DNA of 64,000 bases. Origin: Flavihumibacter sp. UBA7668 (lineage in GTDB: Bacteria > Bacteroidota > Bacteroidia > Chitinophagales > Chitinophagaceae). The position numbers were made by a program, and so were the translations under genes. This document shows positions 45,389 through 52,942 of this stretch, in pieces; position 1 is the first letter of the stretch, and the number at the start of each line of letters is the position of its first letter. The DNA lies in contig NZ_DLHM01000004.1 in NCBI RefSeq assembly GCF_002483205.1, positions 590,962 through 654,961 of the forward strand, in the 5' to 3' direction. A model generated the notes under the pieces. It did not search any database, was not told where the DNA came from, and was given only the letters and a program-made list of their open reading frames with translations.

Positions 45389-46078
45389 TTAATTTTTTGT
45401 TTGTCCCTGGTTATATCGTTTCAGTTTTTCTCTGAATACTTTTTCGAATTTCTCCAGCTTGGGACGAATTACAAAATAACAATAAGGTTGTGAGCCATTG
45501 TTTAGATAATAATTCTGGTGGTAATCTTCGGCAACGTAGAAAGCCTTGAAAGGGGAAATTTCTGTAACGATGGGTTTTTCCCAGGCATTACTTTTTTCCA
45601 GTTGTTCCTTATAGTATAAAGATTTTTTCTTTTGCTCTTCGTTATGATAGAAAATGGCACTGCGGTATTGCGGACCCACATCATTTCCCTGTTTATTTGG
45701 GGTGGTGGGATCGTGGGTTTGCCAGAAAACTTCCAGGATTTCGTCGAAAGTTACCATGGAGGGGTCAAAAACTACCTGAATTACCTCTGCATGTCCGGTG
45801 TTTTTTTCGGAAACCTGTTCATATGTAGGATTGGCAACATGGCCGCCGGAATAACCGGATGAGACCTTTAAAACGCCATTTAATTGTTGGAAAACGGCCT
45901 CAACGCACCAGAAGCAACCGGCTCCAAGGGTGGCCGTGTCTGTAACCTGCTGGTAACCGGAGTATACTAAGTCATTACTCATAGACCTGTTCGGATTTTC
46001 TTTTTGCGCGCAACTGCTGCTAAGCAGAAGATAACAAGTCAGTAAAGAAAACGGGGTAAAAAGTTTCAAATACGACAT
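45389..46078 (-). CDS. msrA: Peptide-methionine (S)-S-oxide reductase, lipoprotein
   Basis: This 229-residue enzyme repairs oxidised methionine. The catalytic motif is in GAGCFWCVEAVFQQLNGV (GCFWC). Other family blocks are VSSGYSGGHVANPTYEQVSE, then HAEVIQVVFDP, DPTTPNKQGNDVGPQYRSAI and a later DYHQNYY. A lipoprotein signal (MSYLKLFTPFSLLTCYLLLS followed by SSC) places it in the envelope rather than the cytosol. ATG 46078 is used, while a TTG at 46093 would add five residues. No MsrB gene is adjacent. Confidence 0.95.
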   Translation of the reverse strand: MSYLKLFTPFSLLTCYLLLSSSCAQKENPNRSMSNDLVYSGYQQVTDTATLGAGCFWCVEAVFQQLNGVLKVSSGYSGGHVANPTYEQVSEKNTGHAEVIQVVFDPSMVTFDEILEVFWQTHDPTTPNKQGNDVGPQYRSAIFYHNEEQKKKSLYYKEQLEKSNAWEKPIVTEISPFKAFYVAEDYHQNYYLNNGSQPYCYFVIRPKLEKFEKVFREKLKRYNQGQTKN

Positions 46079-46204
46079 TTTAGTTGAACACAATTGTTAG
46101 TGCAAGGTACAACAGCAGAAGGTTTCAGGAGCTGGATAAAACGTTAAATTAGGGCCATTCTAATCAACCACCGGTACCATGCTGGAATTTTTAGCATATA
46201 CTCC

Positions 46205-46212
46205 TATCTTTG
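46205..46212 (+). promoter_or_regulatory. Bacteroidota -7 promoter box (TATCTTTG) for prfB
   Basis: TATCTTTG matches TAnnTTTG exactly and ends six bases before the prfB ATG at 46219, so the transcript would have almost no 5' leader. No clear -33 TTG was found. Confidence 0.5.
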
Positions 46213-46218
46213 CCCGCT

Positions 46219-47317
46219 ATGACAGTAGAACATTTGAAAACATTACGGGAACGGGTTACCGTTCTAAGGAGGTTTCTTTGACGTCGCTAACCGCACCGAT
46301 AAGATTCAACAAGATAAACAATTAACCCTTGCTCCTGGTTTTTGGGATGATAACCAGCGGGCTACAGCCATTCTGAAAGAAATCAAGGTACACGAATACT
46401 GGATGGATCTGTTCCGGTCGGTGGAAACCGGAGTGGAGGATTTTGCTGTATTGTATGAATTCTGGAAGGCAGGAGAAGCAACGGAAGAGGAGGCTCGGGA
46501 AGCTTATGAAAAGGCCCTGGAGGCCATTGAGGAAGCAGAGTTTAAAAGTACCTTAAACCAGCCGGAGGATGAATTACCTGCCGTTGTGCAGATCAATAGT
46601 GGTGCCGGGGGAACGGAAAGCCAGGATTGGGCGCATATTCTGTCGCGAATGTACCGAATGTATGGCGAAAAGCAGGGCTGGACTGTTACTGAATTGGACT
46701 GGCAGGATGGGGATGGAGCCGGTATTAAAAGTGCCACTTTCCAGTTCGACGGTCCCTTCGCATATGGTTTTTTAAAAGGAGAAAGCGGAGTGCATCGATT
46801 GGTTCGGATATCGCCTTTTGATTCCAATGCAAGACGACATACCTCCTTTGCGTCGGTTTTTGTATACCCACTGGTGGATGATACCATTGAAATAGAAGTG
46901 AAGGACAGTGAGGTTAAAATGGAGACTGCCCGAAGTGGTGGAGCTGGCGGACAGAACGTAAACAAGGTGGAAACCAAGGTGATGCTGACCCACCTGCCTA
47001 CAGGGATAGTGGTGATCTGCCAGACCGAGCGGACTCAGTTAGGCAATCGGGAAAAAGCCATGCAAATGCTGAAAAGCCGATTGTATGAGGAAGAGTTGCG
47101 CAGAAGGGAAGAAGCAAAGAATTCTACCAATGCCAGCAAGAAAAAAATTGAATGGGGCAGCCAGATCAGGAGTTATGTATTCCATCCCTATAAAATGATC
47201 AAAGATCATCGTACGGATTACGAAGTTGGAAATGTACAACCCGTAATGGACGGCGAATTGGATGGATTTATCAAAGCTTACCTGATGAGTCAGAAAGAAG
47301 AAGAACCTGCCAGCTAA
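46219..47317 (+). CDS. prfB: Peptide chain release factor 2, with programmed +1 frameshift
   Basis: The gene is read as 46219-46278 joined to 46280-47317, giving 365 residues, the normal RF2 length. The first 20 codons end in CTT followed by an in-frame TGA (46279-46281); skipping base 46279 continues as Asp-Val-Ala in the main frame. RF2 reads UGA and UAA stop codons and triggers peptide release. The stop-codon recognition tripeptide SPF is at residues 198-200 and the catalytic GGQ at 243-245, both seven residues earlier than in E. coli RF2. Without the frameshift only a shortened frame from 46403 would be called. The pruA gene starts 17 bases downstream. Confidence 0.96.
46267..46282 (+). 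promoter_or_regulatory. RF2 autoregulatory +1 frameshift site
   Basis: AGGAGG (46267-46272) lies exactly three bases (TTT) before the slippery CTT TGA C (46276-46282), the same spacing as the Shine-Dalgarno-like stimulator of other bacterial prfB genes. When RF2 is scarce the ribosome pauses at TGA and shifts by one base, so the protein controls its own synthesis. Confidence 0.95.
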
Positions 47318-47333
47318 CACAAAAACATATACC

Positions 47334-48965
47334 ATGAGTCTTGGTTATTTTTCTTACCCATTACCGGTGAATGAACCCGTATTAACTTATGCGCCCGGTT
47401 CACCAGAAAAACTTCGTCAGAAAAAAGTACTGGCTGAGTTGAAGAAAAAAGAAGCGGATATCCCTATGTATATTGGCGGAAGGGCTGTTCGTACGGGAAA
47501 TAAAGTGGCCATACATCCTCCGCATGAACGGGTGCATGTTTTAGGTCATTTTCATGCTGGAGATAAAAAGCATGTACAGCAGGCCATCGACGCAGCTTTA
47601 AAAGCTAAAGATTCCTGGGCTGCGATGAGTTGGGAAAACAGGGCCGGAATTTTTTTGAAAGCGGCAGATCTAATTGCGACAAAATACAGGGCGCATTTGA
47701 ATGGTACAACCATGCTTGGTCAAAGCAAAAACATATATCAGGCAGAGATTGACAGTGCTTGCGAAATCATTGATTTTTTGCGATTCAATGTACATTTTCT
47801 TAGTGAAATTTATAAGCAACAGCCCATCAGTGCTCCGGGTGTGCATAACCGCATGGAATGGCGTCCGCTGGAAGGGTTTGTATTGGCAATAACGCCGTTT
47901 AATTTTACTGCCATCGGGGGTAATTTACCAACCTCCGCGGCAATGTGTGGCAATACGGTGGTTTGGAAACCGGCCAATACACAGGTTTATTCGGCGCAAA
48001 TGTTCATGCGGATATTGATAGAAGCCGGGCTGCCGGATGGTGTGATCAACCTGATTTATGTAGATGGACCAACTTTAGGGGAGGTTTGTTTTAATCACCG
48101 TGATTTTGCCGGGGTTCACTTTACCGGATCAACAGGTGTATTTAATCAGATGTGGGCAACGATTGGTGCAAATGTTTCGAAGTATAAATCCTATCCACGG
48201 ATTGTAGGAGAAACAGGTGGAAAGGATTTTGTGCTGGCACATAAATCGGCTGATCCTGATGTGGTAGCAACCGCATTGGCAAGAGGGGCGTTTGAATTCC
48301 AGGGACAAAAATGTTCAGCTGCATCGAGAGCTTATCTGCCTTCCAATATTGCAGAAGCGGTAAAGCGCAAGCTGGTTGCTCAGGTTGAAAGTATGAAAAT
48401 GGGAACGGTGGAAGACTTCAGCAATTTTGTAAATGCGGTAATTGATGAAAAGAGTTACGATAAGCTGAAGAAATATATTGATAATGCGAAGAAAGATCGC
48501 AAAGCAAAAATTCTGGTGGGAGGAAACTGCGATAAACGCAAAGGATTCTTTATTGAACCTACAGTAATTGAAGTGCGTGATCCGCGTTATGTAACCATGT
48601 GTGAAGAATTATTTGGACCTGTATTGACTATTTATACATACGATGCTGACCAGTTTGAAAAGGCACTGACACTGGTGGATACCACCTCCGATTATGCATT
48701 GACAGGTTCAATTATTGCGCAGGATCGGGCTGCGGTTGAATTGGCGGTGAACCGTTTACGTCATGCTGCGGGTAATTTTTATATCAATGATAAACCAACC
48801 GGAGCAGTAGTAGGACAGCAGCCGTTTGGTGGAGCTCGGGCAAGTGGAACCAACGATAAAGCGGGATCAATGTTGAATTTATACCGGTGGTTAAGTGCGA
48901 GAACGATTAAAGAAACCTTTAACCCGCCTGTGGATTATAGTTATCCTTTTCTGGGAGAGAGTTAA
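47334..48965 (+). CDS. pruA: L-glutamate gamma-semialdehyde dehydrogenase (P5C dehydrogenase)
   Basis: This 543-residue aldehyde dehydrogenase oxidises glutamate semialdehyde, the hydrolysis product of pyrroline-5-carboxylate, to glutamate in proline breakdown. It has the general base in RIVGETGGKDFVLAHKSA (Glu of GETGGKD), the catalytic cysteine in FEFQGQKCSAASRAYLP, and EELFGPVLTIY. The N-terminal block PVNEPVLTYAPGSPEKLRQK is typical of the eukaryote-like P5CDH group rather than of PutA fusions. Proline dehydrogenase is not encoded in the window. A hairpin terminator follows. Confidence 0.93.
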   Translation: MSLGYFSYPLPVNEPVLTYAPGSPEKLRQKKVLAELKKKEADIPMYIGGRAVRTGNKVAIHPPHERVHVLGHFHAGDKKHVQQAIDAALKAKDSWAAMSWENRAGIFLKAADLIATKYRAHLNGTTMLGQSKNIYQAEIDSACEIIDFLRFNVHFLSEIYKQQPISAPGVHNRMEWRPLEGFVLAITPFNFTAIGGNLPTSAAMCGNTVVWKPANTQVYSAQMFMRILIEAGLPDGVINLIYVDGPTLGEVCFNHRDFAGVHFTGSTGVFNQMWATIGANVSKYKSYPRIVGETGGKDFVLAHKSADPDVVATALARGAFEFQGQKCSAASRAYLPSNIAEAVKRKLVAQVESMKMGTVEDFSNFVNAVIDEKSYDKLKKYIDNAKKDRKAKILVGGNCDKRKGFFIEPTVIEVRDPRYVTMCEELFGPVLTIYTYDADQFEKALTLVDTTSDYALTGSIIAQDRAAVELAVNRLRHAAGNFYINDKPTGAVVGQQPFGGARASGTNDKAGSMLNLYRWLSARTIKETFNPPVDYSYPFLGES

Positions 48966-48983
48966 AAAGTTAAGTTATCATAG

Positions 48984-49012
48984 AAACCGGTTGCAGGGCA
49001 GCCGGTTTTTTT
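48984..49012 (+). terminator. Rho-independent terminator of pruA
   Basis: AAACCGG (48984-48990) pairs with CCGGTTT (49002-49008), with TGC/GCA pairs extending the stem and an AGG loop. A run of seven T bases follows, ending at 49012. It lies 18 bases after the pruA stop. Confidence 0.88.
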
Positions 49013-49142
49013 GTTTAGCCTGATGTAGTGGTAATGGGAGAATTTATAGTTGTATTTATTACATGAAAATTAATGTTTTAATAATAAAATACCACCACTT
49101 CCGTTTCAGCTATTGTTTGATTTCTTTTATTAAACTAATAGT

Positions 49143-49724
49143 ATGAAAAAAGTTTTTTTAGTGTTTTTGTGTGCCGCAACATTTAATGCAGCCAAAGCTC
49201 AGATCCAATTTGGAGTTAAAGCCGGCGCAAATCTTTCCACTTTTGCCGGCAAGGATATAGAAGATGCAAAATCTGTAATTGGATTTAATGGCGGTGGTTT
49301 AGTACGATTGCCAATAAATGAAAACTTTAAGGTTCAACCGGAAATAGTTTTTTCCGCACAGGGCTCCAAAGGTGATGGCGAATTTGGGGAAGAAAAAATT
49401 AATCTGAGTTATATAAACATTCCGGTAATGTTCCAATACCACACTGAATCAGGATTTTTTGCTGAAACAGGGCCTCAGGTTGGGTTTTTAGCAAAAAGTA
49501 AATTAAAATCAGGTGATATTTCTGTAGATATTGATGAAGGAATGAAAAAAGTTGATTTTGCCTGGGGGTTAGGTGTTGGTTATCAATTGCCGATGGGCTT
49601 TGGTGTAAATGCGCGGTATAACCATGGCTTGAGTAGTATCTTTGATTCTGAAGGTGGAGAATCAATAAAAGCCAGAAACAGTGTTTTTCAACTAGGCATT
49701 TTTTATGTTTTTGGTGGAGAATAA
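49143..49724 (+). CDS. Outer-membrane beta-barrel protein (PorT/OmpW-like family)
   Basis: This 193-residue protein has a signal peptide (MKKVFLVFLCAATFNAAKAQ). The mature part consists of alternating amphipathic strands: IQFGVKAGANLSTFAGKDI, then GGLVRLPINENFKVQPEIVF, LSYINIPVMFQYH, FAWGLGVGYQLPMGFGVNAR and a terminal aromatic strand ending in Tyr-Val-Phe-Gly-Gly-Glu. This is the eight-stranded outer-membrane beta-barrel domain common in Bacteroidota. Ligand or role is unknown. It stands alone between two terminators, so it is probably transcribed by itself. Confidence 0.85.
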   Translation: MKKVFLVFLCAATFNAAKAQIQFGVKAGANLSTFAGKDIEDAKSVIGFNGGGLVRLPINENFKVQPEIVFSAQGSKGDGEFGEEKINLSYINIPVMFQYHTESGFFAETGPQVGFLAKSKLKSGDISVDIDEGMKKVDFAWGLGVGYQLPMGFGVNARYNHGLSSIFDSEGGESIKARNSVFQLGIFYVFGGE

Positions 49725-49743
49725 AATTGTTTTTCTAAAAGAT

Positions 49744-49772
49744 AAGAGCCGCGGGTAGCGGCTCTTTTTTTT
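49744..49772 (+). terminator. Rho-independent terminator of the beta-barrel gene
   Basis: AAGAGCCGC (49744-49752) pairs with GCGGCTCTT (49758-49766) around a five-base loop, followed by a run of eight T bases. It separates the beta-barrel gene from pyrR. Confidence 0.92.
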
Positions 49773-49812
49773 GATCGGTATTGATCCCTTATTTTAGCGT
49801 AAAATTGACCGA

Positions 49813-50334
49813 GTGAAAACCATACTCAGTGAAGAGCAGATCAACTTAACGGTTAAAAGGCTTAGCCATCAGATCCTGGAAAATTGTCCGGATCTGTCAA
49901 AGGCCTGTATTATTGGCATTCAGCCGAGAGGGAAATGGTTGAGCGATCGGATCAATCGGGAGATTCTTGCCATACTTCCGTCAAGTGAAGTAGCCTACGG
50001 AATTCTTGATATTACCTTTTATCGGGATGATGTTCGGAATGAGTTGCGCATCGCGAATGAAACGGATATCCCTTTTTCAATTCAGGATAAACAGGTTATT
50101 TTAATTGATGATGTGTTGTATACCGGACGAACCATTCGGGCTGCGCTGGATGCGCTGCTTGATTTTGGCCGGCCGTCCAAAGTAGAACTTTGTGTGCTGA
50201 TCGATCGCAGGTTCAGCCGAGAATTACCTATTCAACCCGATTACGTGGGAAAATCAATTGACTCCATAATCACCGAACGTGTAAAAGTGGGTTGGAAGGA
50301 AAATGAAGGAAAGGATGAAGTGGTATTACTCTAA
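49813..50334 (+). CDS. pyrR: PyrR-type phosphoribosyltransferase / pyrimidine regulator
   Basis: This 173-residue protein belongs to the PyrR family, which has uracil phosphoribosyltransferase activity and in many bacteria controls the pyr operon. The PRPP loop is in QVILIDDVLYTGRTIRAALD. IIGIQPRGKWLSDRINREI and AYGILDITFYRDDVRN are also PyrR-like. It starts at GTG 49813. The aspartate carbamoyltransferase gene follows 20 bases after its stop, the classical pyrR-pyrB order. No PyrR-binding RNA loop could be recognised, so its regulatory role in this organism is not shown. Confidence 0.88.
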   Translation: MKTILSEEQINLTVKRLSHQILENCPDLSKACIIGIQPRGKWLSDRINREILAILPSSEVAYGILDITFYRDDVRNELRIANETDIPFSIQDKQVILIDDVLYTGRTIRAALDALLDFGRPSKVELCVLIDRRFSRELPIQPDYVGKSIDSIITERVKVGWKENEGKDEVVLL

Positions 50335-50338
50335 CGAT

Positions 50339-50346
50339 TAACTTTG
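50339..50346 (+). promoter_or_regulatory. Bacteroidota -7 promoter box (TAACTTTG) for pyrB
   Basis: TAACTTTG matches the consensus exactly, starts four bases after the pyrR stop and ends seven bases before the pyrB ATG. It suggests that pyrB can be transcribed separately from pyrR with a very short leader. No -33 element is evident, so it could be chance. Confidence 0.4.
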
Positions 50347-50353
50347 CACCCTA

Positions 50354-51283
50354 ATGCAACTAAGTACAAAACATCTTCTAGGCATTAGAGATCTGGTTCC
50401 CCGGGACATTCAACTTATTTTAGACACAGCCACCCAATTCAAGGAAGTTTTACAGCGACCGATTAAAAAAGTTCCATCCCTGAGAGATGTGACGATCGTC
50501 AATCTCTTTTATGAGAATTCAACGCGTACCAGGATTTCTTTTGAACTGGCGGAGAAACGGTTAAGTGCGGATACCATCAATTTTGCTGCAAGTGGATCCT
50601 CGGTTTCAAAAGGAGAGACACTTTTGGATACAGTGAATAATATCCTGAGTATGAAAGTGGATATGGTGGTGATGCGGCACAGTGCAAGTGGTGCTCCGCA
50701 TTTTCTGGCAAAACATATTCCGGCTGCTATCGTAAATGCGGGAGATGGAATCAATGAACATCCTACGCAAGCGTTGCTGGATGCATTTTCCATTCGTGAA
50801 AAACTGGGCAGTCTGGAAGGAAAAAAAATTGCCATAATTGGGGATATCATGCATTCACGGGTAGCATTAAGCAATATATATCTGTTAAAAAAAATGGGTG
50901 CGGAAGTGATGGTGGCTGGTCCGCCTACTCTGATTCCTACCTATATGAAAGAAGCTTTTGATGTGCGGGTGGAATATAATCTGAAGAAAGCCCTTGAGTG
51001 GTGTGATGTGGCAAATGTGCTTCGTATTCAACTGGAGCGCCAGAATCAGGTATTATTTTCATCCCTTCGGGAGTATAACCTTGCCTACGGGGTTAAAAAA
51101 TCTGTTCTTGATCAGCTCGATAAGGAAGTTATTGTGATGCATCCGGGACCAATCAACCGGGGGGTGGAGTTGGATAGTGATGTAGCTGACAGCAAACATT
51201 CAATTATTCTGCAGCAAGTTGAAAATGGGGTAGCGGTACGAATGGCAGTTCTTTATCTGCTTGCCGGCCGTGGAGAACCTTAA
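50354..51283 (+). CDS. pyrB: Aspartate carbamoyltransferase, catalytic subunit
   Basis: This 309-residue enzyme joins carbamoyl phosphate and aspartate in the second step of pyrimidine synthesis. The carbamoyl-phosphate site is FYENSTRTRISFELAEKRL (STRT), followed by FAASGSSVSKGETLLDTV and the HPTQALLDAFSIRE segment; VMHPGPINRGVELDSDV closes the aspartate domain. Length is normal for the catalytic chain. No regulatory subunit (PyrI) gene is present here. It is followed by coaD after 13 bases, probably in the same transcript. Confidence 0.96.
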   Translation: MQLSTKHLLGIRDLVPRDIQLILDTATQFKEVLQRPIKKVPSLRDVTIVNLFYENSTRTRISFELAEKRLSADTINFAASGSSVSKGETLLDTVNNILSMKVDMVVMRHSASGAPHFLAKHIPAAIVNAGDGINEHPTQALLDAFSIREKLGSLEGKKIAIIGDIMHSRVALSNIYLLKKMGAEVMVAGPPTLIPTYMKEAFDVRVEYNLKKALEWCDVANVLRIQLERQNQVLFSSLREYNLAYGVKKSVLDQLDKEVIVMHPGPINRGVELDSDVADSKHSIILQQVENGVAVRMAVLYLLAGRGEP

Positions 51284-51296
51284 ATAATAAACCAGC

Positions 51297-51770
51297 ATGA
51301 AGATTTGCCTCTTTCCCGGAACCTTTGATCCCATTACATTGGGACACGTCGATATTGTAACCCGCGCGCTGCCTTTATTTGATAAGGTGATAATAGGAGT
51401 AGGGTTAAATTCCTCCAAAGCCCCTATGTTTTCCGCCGAGCAACGTTTACTCTGGATCAAAGAAATTTTTAAAGAAGAACCTAAAGTCGAAGGGGCGGTA
51501 TATGAAGGTCTCACTGTGAAATTTTGCCAGGAAATCGGGGCGAATTTCATACTGCGGGGTATTAGGTATGTGAGTGATTTTGAATATGAAAAAACCATCG
51601 CGGATGCAAATAGGACGATGGATAAAAATATTGAGACGATCTTTCTGACTGGCGAGCCCAAATACACATCTGTGGCGTCCACTATTGTGCGCGATATTAT
51701 CCGTAACAATGGAGATGCATCGCCATTTATTCCGGCTGCAGTATTTAATAGTTTACACCAAAATAGGTAA
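51297..51770 (+). CDS. coaD: Phosphopantetheine adenylyltransferase
   Basis: This 157-residue cytosolic enzyme makes dephospho-CoA from 4'-phosphopantetheine and ATP. The nucleotidyltransferase motif TLGH lies in LFPGTFDPITLGHVDIVTRA, and the C-terminal ATP loop is VASTIVRDIIRNNGDAS. The segment LRGIRYVSDFEYEKTIADAN is the substrate-side signature of CoaD. The length is typical. A hotdog thioesterase gene begins two bases after its stop, so the two are probably cotranslated. Confidence 0.97.
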   Translation: MKICLFPGTFDPITLGHVDIVTRALPLFDKVIIGVGLNSSKAPMFSAEQRLLWIKEIFKEEPKVEGAVYEGLTVKFCQEIGANFILRGIRYVSDFEYEKTIADANRTMDKNIETIFLTGEPKYTSVASTIVRDIIRNNGDASPFIPAAVFNSLHQNR

Positions 51771-51772
51771 GC

Positions 51773-52201
51773 ATGGCCGTTATATGGTTTAATCCAAATT
51801 TGAAGATGGAGGATTTATTACTATTGGGTAAGGGAACCATGGGCGAGCACCTTGGAATTGAGTGGGAAGAATTGGGACCTGATTATATAAAAGCAAGTAT
51901 GCCGGTGGACTACCGAACGAAGCAACCATATGGACTTCTGCATGGGGGGGCGTCGGTGGCTTTGGCGGAAACCCTGGGAAGTGTAGGAGCTGCGTTGTCG
52001 GTGGACGCGCGTAAATTTATTGCAGTAGGAATGGAGATCAATGCGAACCATATCCGTTCTGCAAGAGAAGGCAGAGTAACTGGGATTACCCGACCAATTC
52101 ATCGCGGTGCCAGTACCCAGGTTTGGGAAATCCGGATTGAAGATGAACTGGGCAAATTGGTTTGCATCAGCAGATTGACGGTTGCGATCCGGAAAATTTA
52201 A
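51773..52201 (+). CDS. Hotdog-fold acyl-CoA thioesterase (PaaI/YdiI-like)
   Basis: This 142-residue protein has the hotdog thioesterase pattern: MGEHLGIEWEELGPDYIKAS, then the catalytic helix start YGLLHGGASVALAETLGSVG, and GRVTGITRPIHRGASTQVWE. Such enzymes cleave aromatic or short acyl-CoA esters. The same fold includes the menaquinone enzyme DHNA-CoA thioesterase, but this genome carries mqnE of the alternative futalosine route, so that role is less likely. The neighbour coaD gives a loose CoA link. Its stop overlaps that of the convergent Nudix gene by four bases. Confidence 0.85.
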   Translation: MAVIWFNPNLKMEDLLLLGKGTMGEHLGIEWEELGPDYIKASMPVDYRTKQPYGLLHGGASVALAETLGSVGAALSVDARKFIAVGMEINANHIRSAREGRVTGITRPIHRGASTQVWEIRIEDELGKLVCISRLTVAIRKI

Positions 52202-52821
52202 GATTGTAGCGTATCCAATACATCAAGTATTGATGGGAATGTATTTTCCTTCACTTTTGCCCAATCGGATGGTGCTAACCAAACTGTTTCGGTTATCTGT
52301 TCTTCTACCTGAGGTTTTAGGTCTTGTGGCCCATTTGACATCATTTCAAACCACCAGGATTCTTTCAGGATATGTTTACCACTTTCCTGGTAGGTATGAT
52401 AGGTGGTTAGCAGGTGTTTTTGTATGGTAGGAGGATGGATTCCAGTCTCTTCTTCCACTTCCCGGATGGCACAGGCTTCGATGGTTTCACCATCATCCAG
52501 TTTCCCTTTTGGCAGGTCCCATTTTCCCCTGCGCTGTATAAACAGTAATTGGTTTTGTTCATTCCAAACCGCGCCGCCACCGGCTTTGAGTACCGTGAAT
52601 TTTTTCCAGAAGGCATGTTGAAGGGCCGAAAGATCTGGGTGAAGCAGGATGCCTGCATGTACTTTGGGTACTTCCATTTCATGGATCAGGGATCGAATAG
52701 CCGGACTGCTGTTTTCCTCCATAAAAATAGCATCATCGTGATGAAGATAGGGCTCCAGTTCCGGGCTGATGGAATCACATAAGAAAACCGGCTTGGTCCC
52801 AAAGTAGATTTTGATGTACAT
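52198..52821 (-). CDS. Nudix hydrolase
   Basis: This 207-residue protein has an exact Nudix box at about residues 106-128 (GKLDDGETIEACAIREVEEE followed by TGI), which binds Mg2+ and cleaves nucleoside diphosphates linked to another group. The segment FIQRRGKWDLPKGK before the box is typical of the MutT-like group. The first 70 residues (MYIKIYFGTKPVFLCDSISP onward) form an extra N-terminal domain not found in minimal Nudix proteins. The substrate cannot be deduced. The gene is divergent from pyrE, with a long inverted repeat between them. Confidence 0.88.
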   Translation of the reverse strand: MYIKIYFGTKPVFLCDSISPELEPYLHHDDAIFMEENSSPAIRSLIHEMEVPKVHAGILLHPDLSALQHAFWKKFTVLKAGGGAVWNEQNQLLFIQRRGKWDLPKGKLDDGETIEACAIREVEEETGIHPPTIQKHLLTTYHTYQESGKHILKESWWFEMMSNGPQDLKPQVEEQITETVWLAPSDWAKVKENTFPSILDVLDTLQS

Positions 52822-52850
52822 ATGGAGTAATTTCGCTTAAACGTCAGACT

Positions 52851-52930
52851 GGTGTCAGACAGGTGTTAGGACAGTGTTCTAACATTTAACAAAGATAGTC
52901 AGAAGACTGTCCTAACACCTGTCTGACACC
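52851..52930. repeat. 25-bp perfect inverted repeat between the Nudix gene and pyrE
   Basis: The left arm 52851-52875 (GGTGTCAGAC ... GGACAGT) is the exact reverse complement of the right arm 52906-52930, with a 30-base loop. The loop itself contains degenerate copies of the words in the arms (GTTCTAAC, GTCAGAAG), and the word GTCAGAC also stands just outside the left arm. The right arm ends 12 bases before the pyrE ATG, so pyrE mRNA would probably carry the hairpin in its leader. It may be a dispersed REP/MITE-like element or a regulatory structure; no transposase gene is nearby. Confidence 0.85.
52890..52897 (-). promoter_or_regulatory. Bacteroidota -7 promoter box (TATCTTTG, minus strand) inside the inverted-repeat loop
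   Basis: The minus strand reads TATCTTTG, an exact TAnnTTTG match, about 69 bases upstream of the Nudix ATG. It lies in the loop of the inverted repeat, so a Nudix transcript would carry the complement of the left arm. A -33 element is not clear. Confidence 0.4.
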
Positions 52931-52942
52931 TAAATAGTTACT

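Noticed and set aside
46403..47317. A shorter prfB frame starting at ATG 46403
   Set aside because: The upstream 61 codons, joined by the frameshift at CTT TGA C, restore the normal RF2 length and N-terminus, so the shorter frame is only the part visible without recoding.
49773..49812. PyrR-responsive attenuator before pyrR
   Set aside because: Only a 40-base spacer follows the previous terminator and no PyrR binding-loop or competing hairpins were seen.
52851..52930. Rho-independent terminator for the inverted repeat before pyrE
   Set aside because: It lies between divergent genes, has a 30-base loop and no T-run on either strand.
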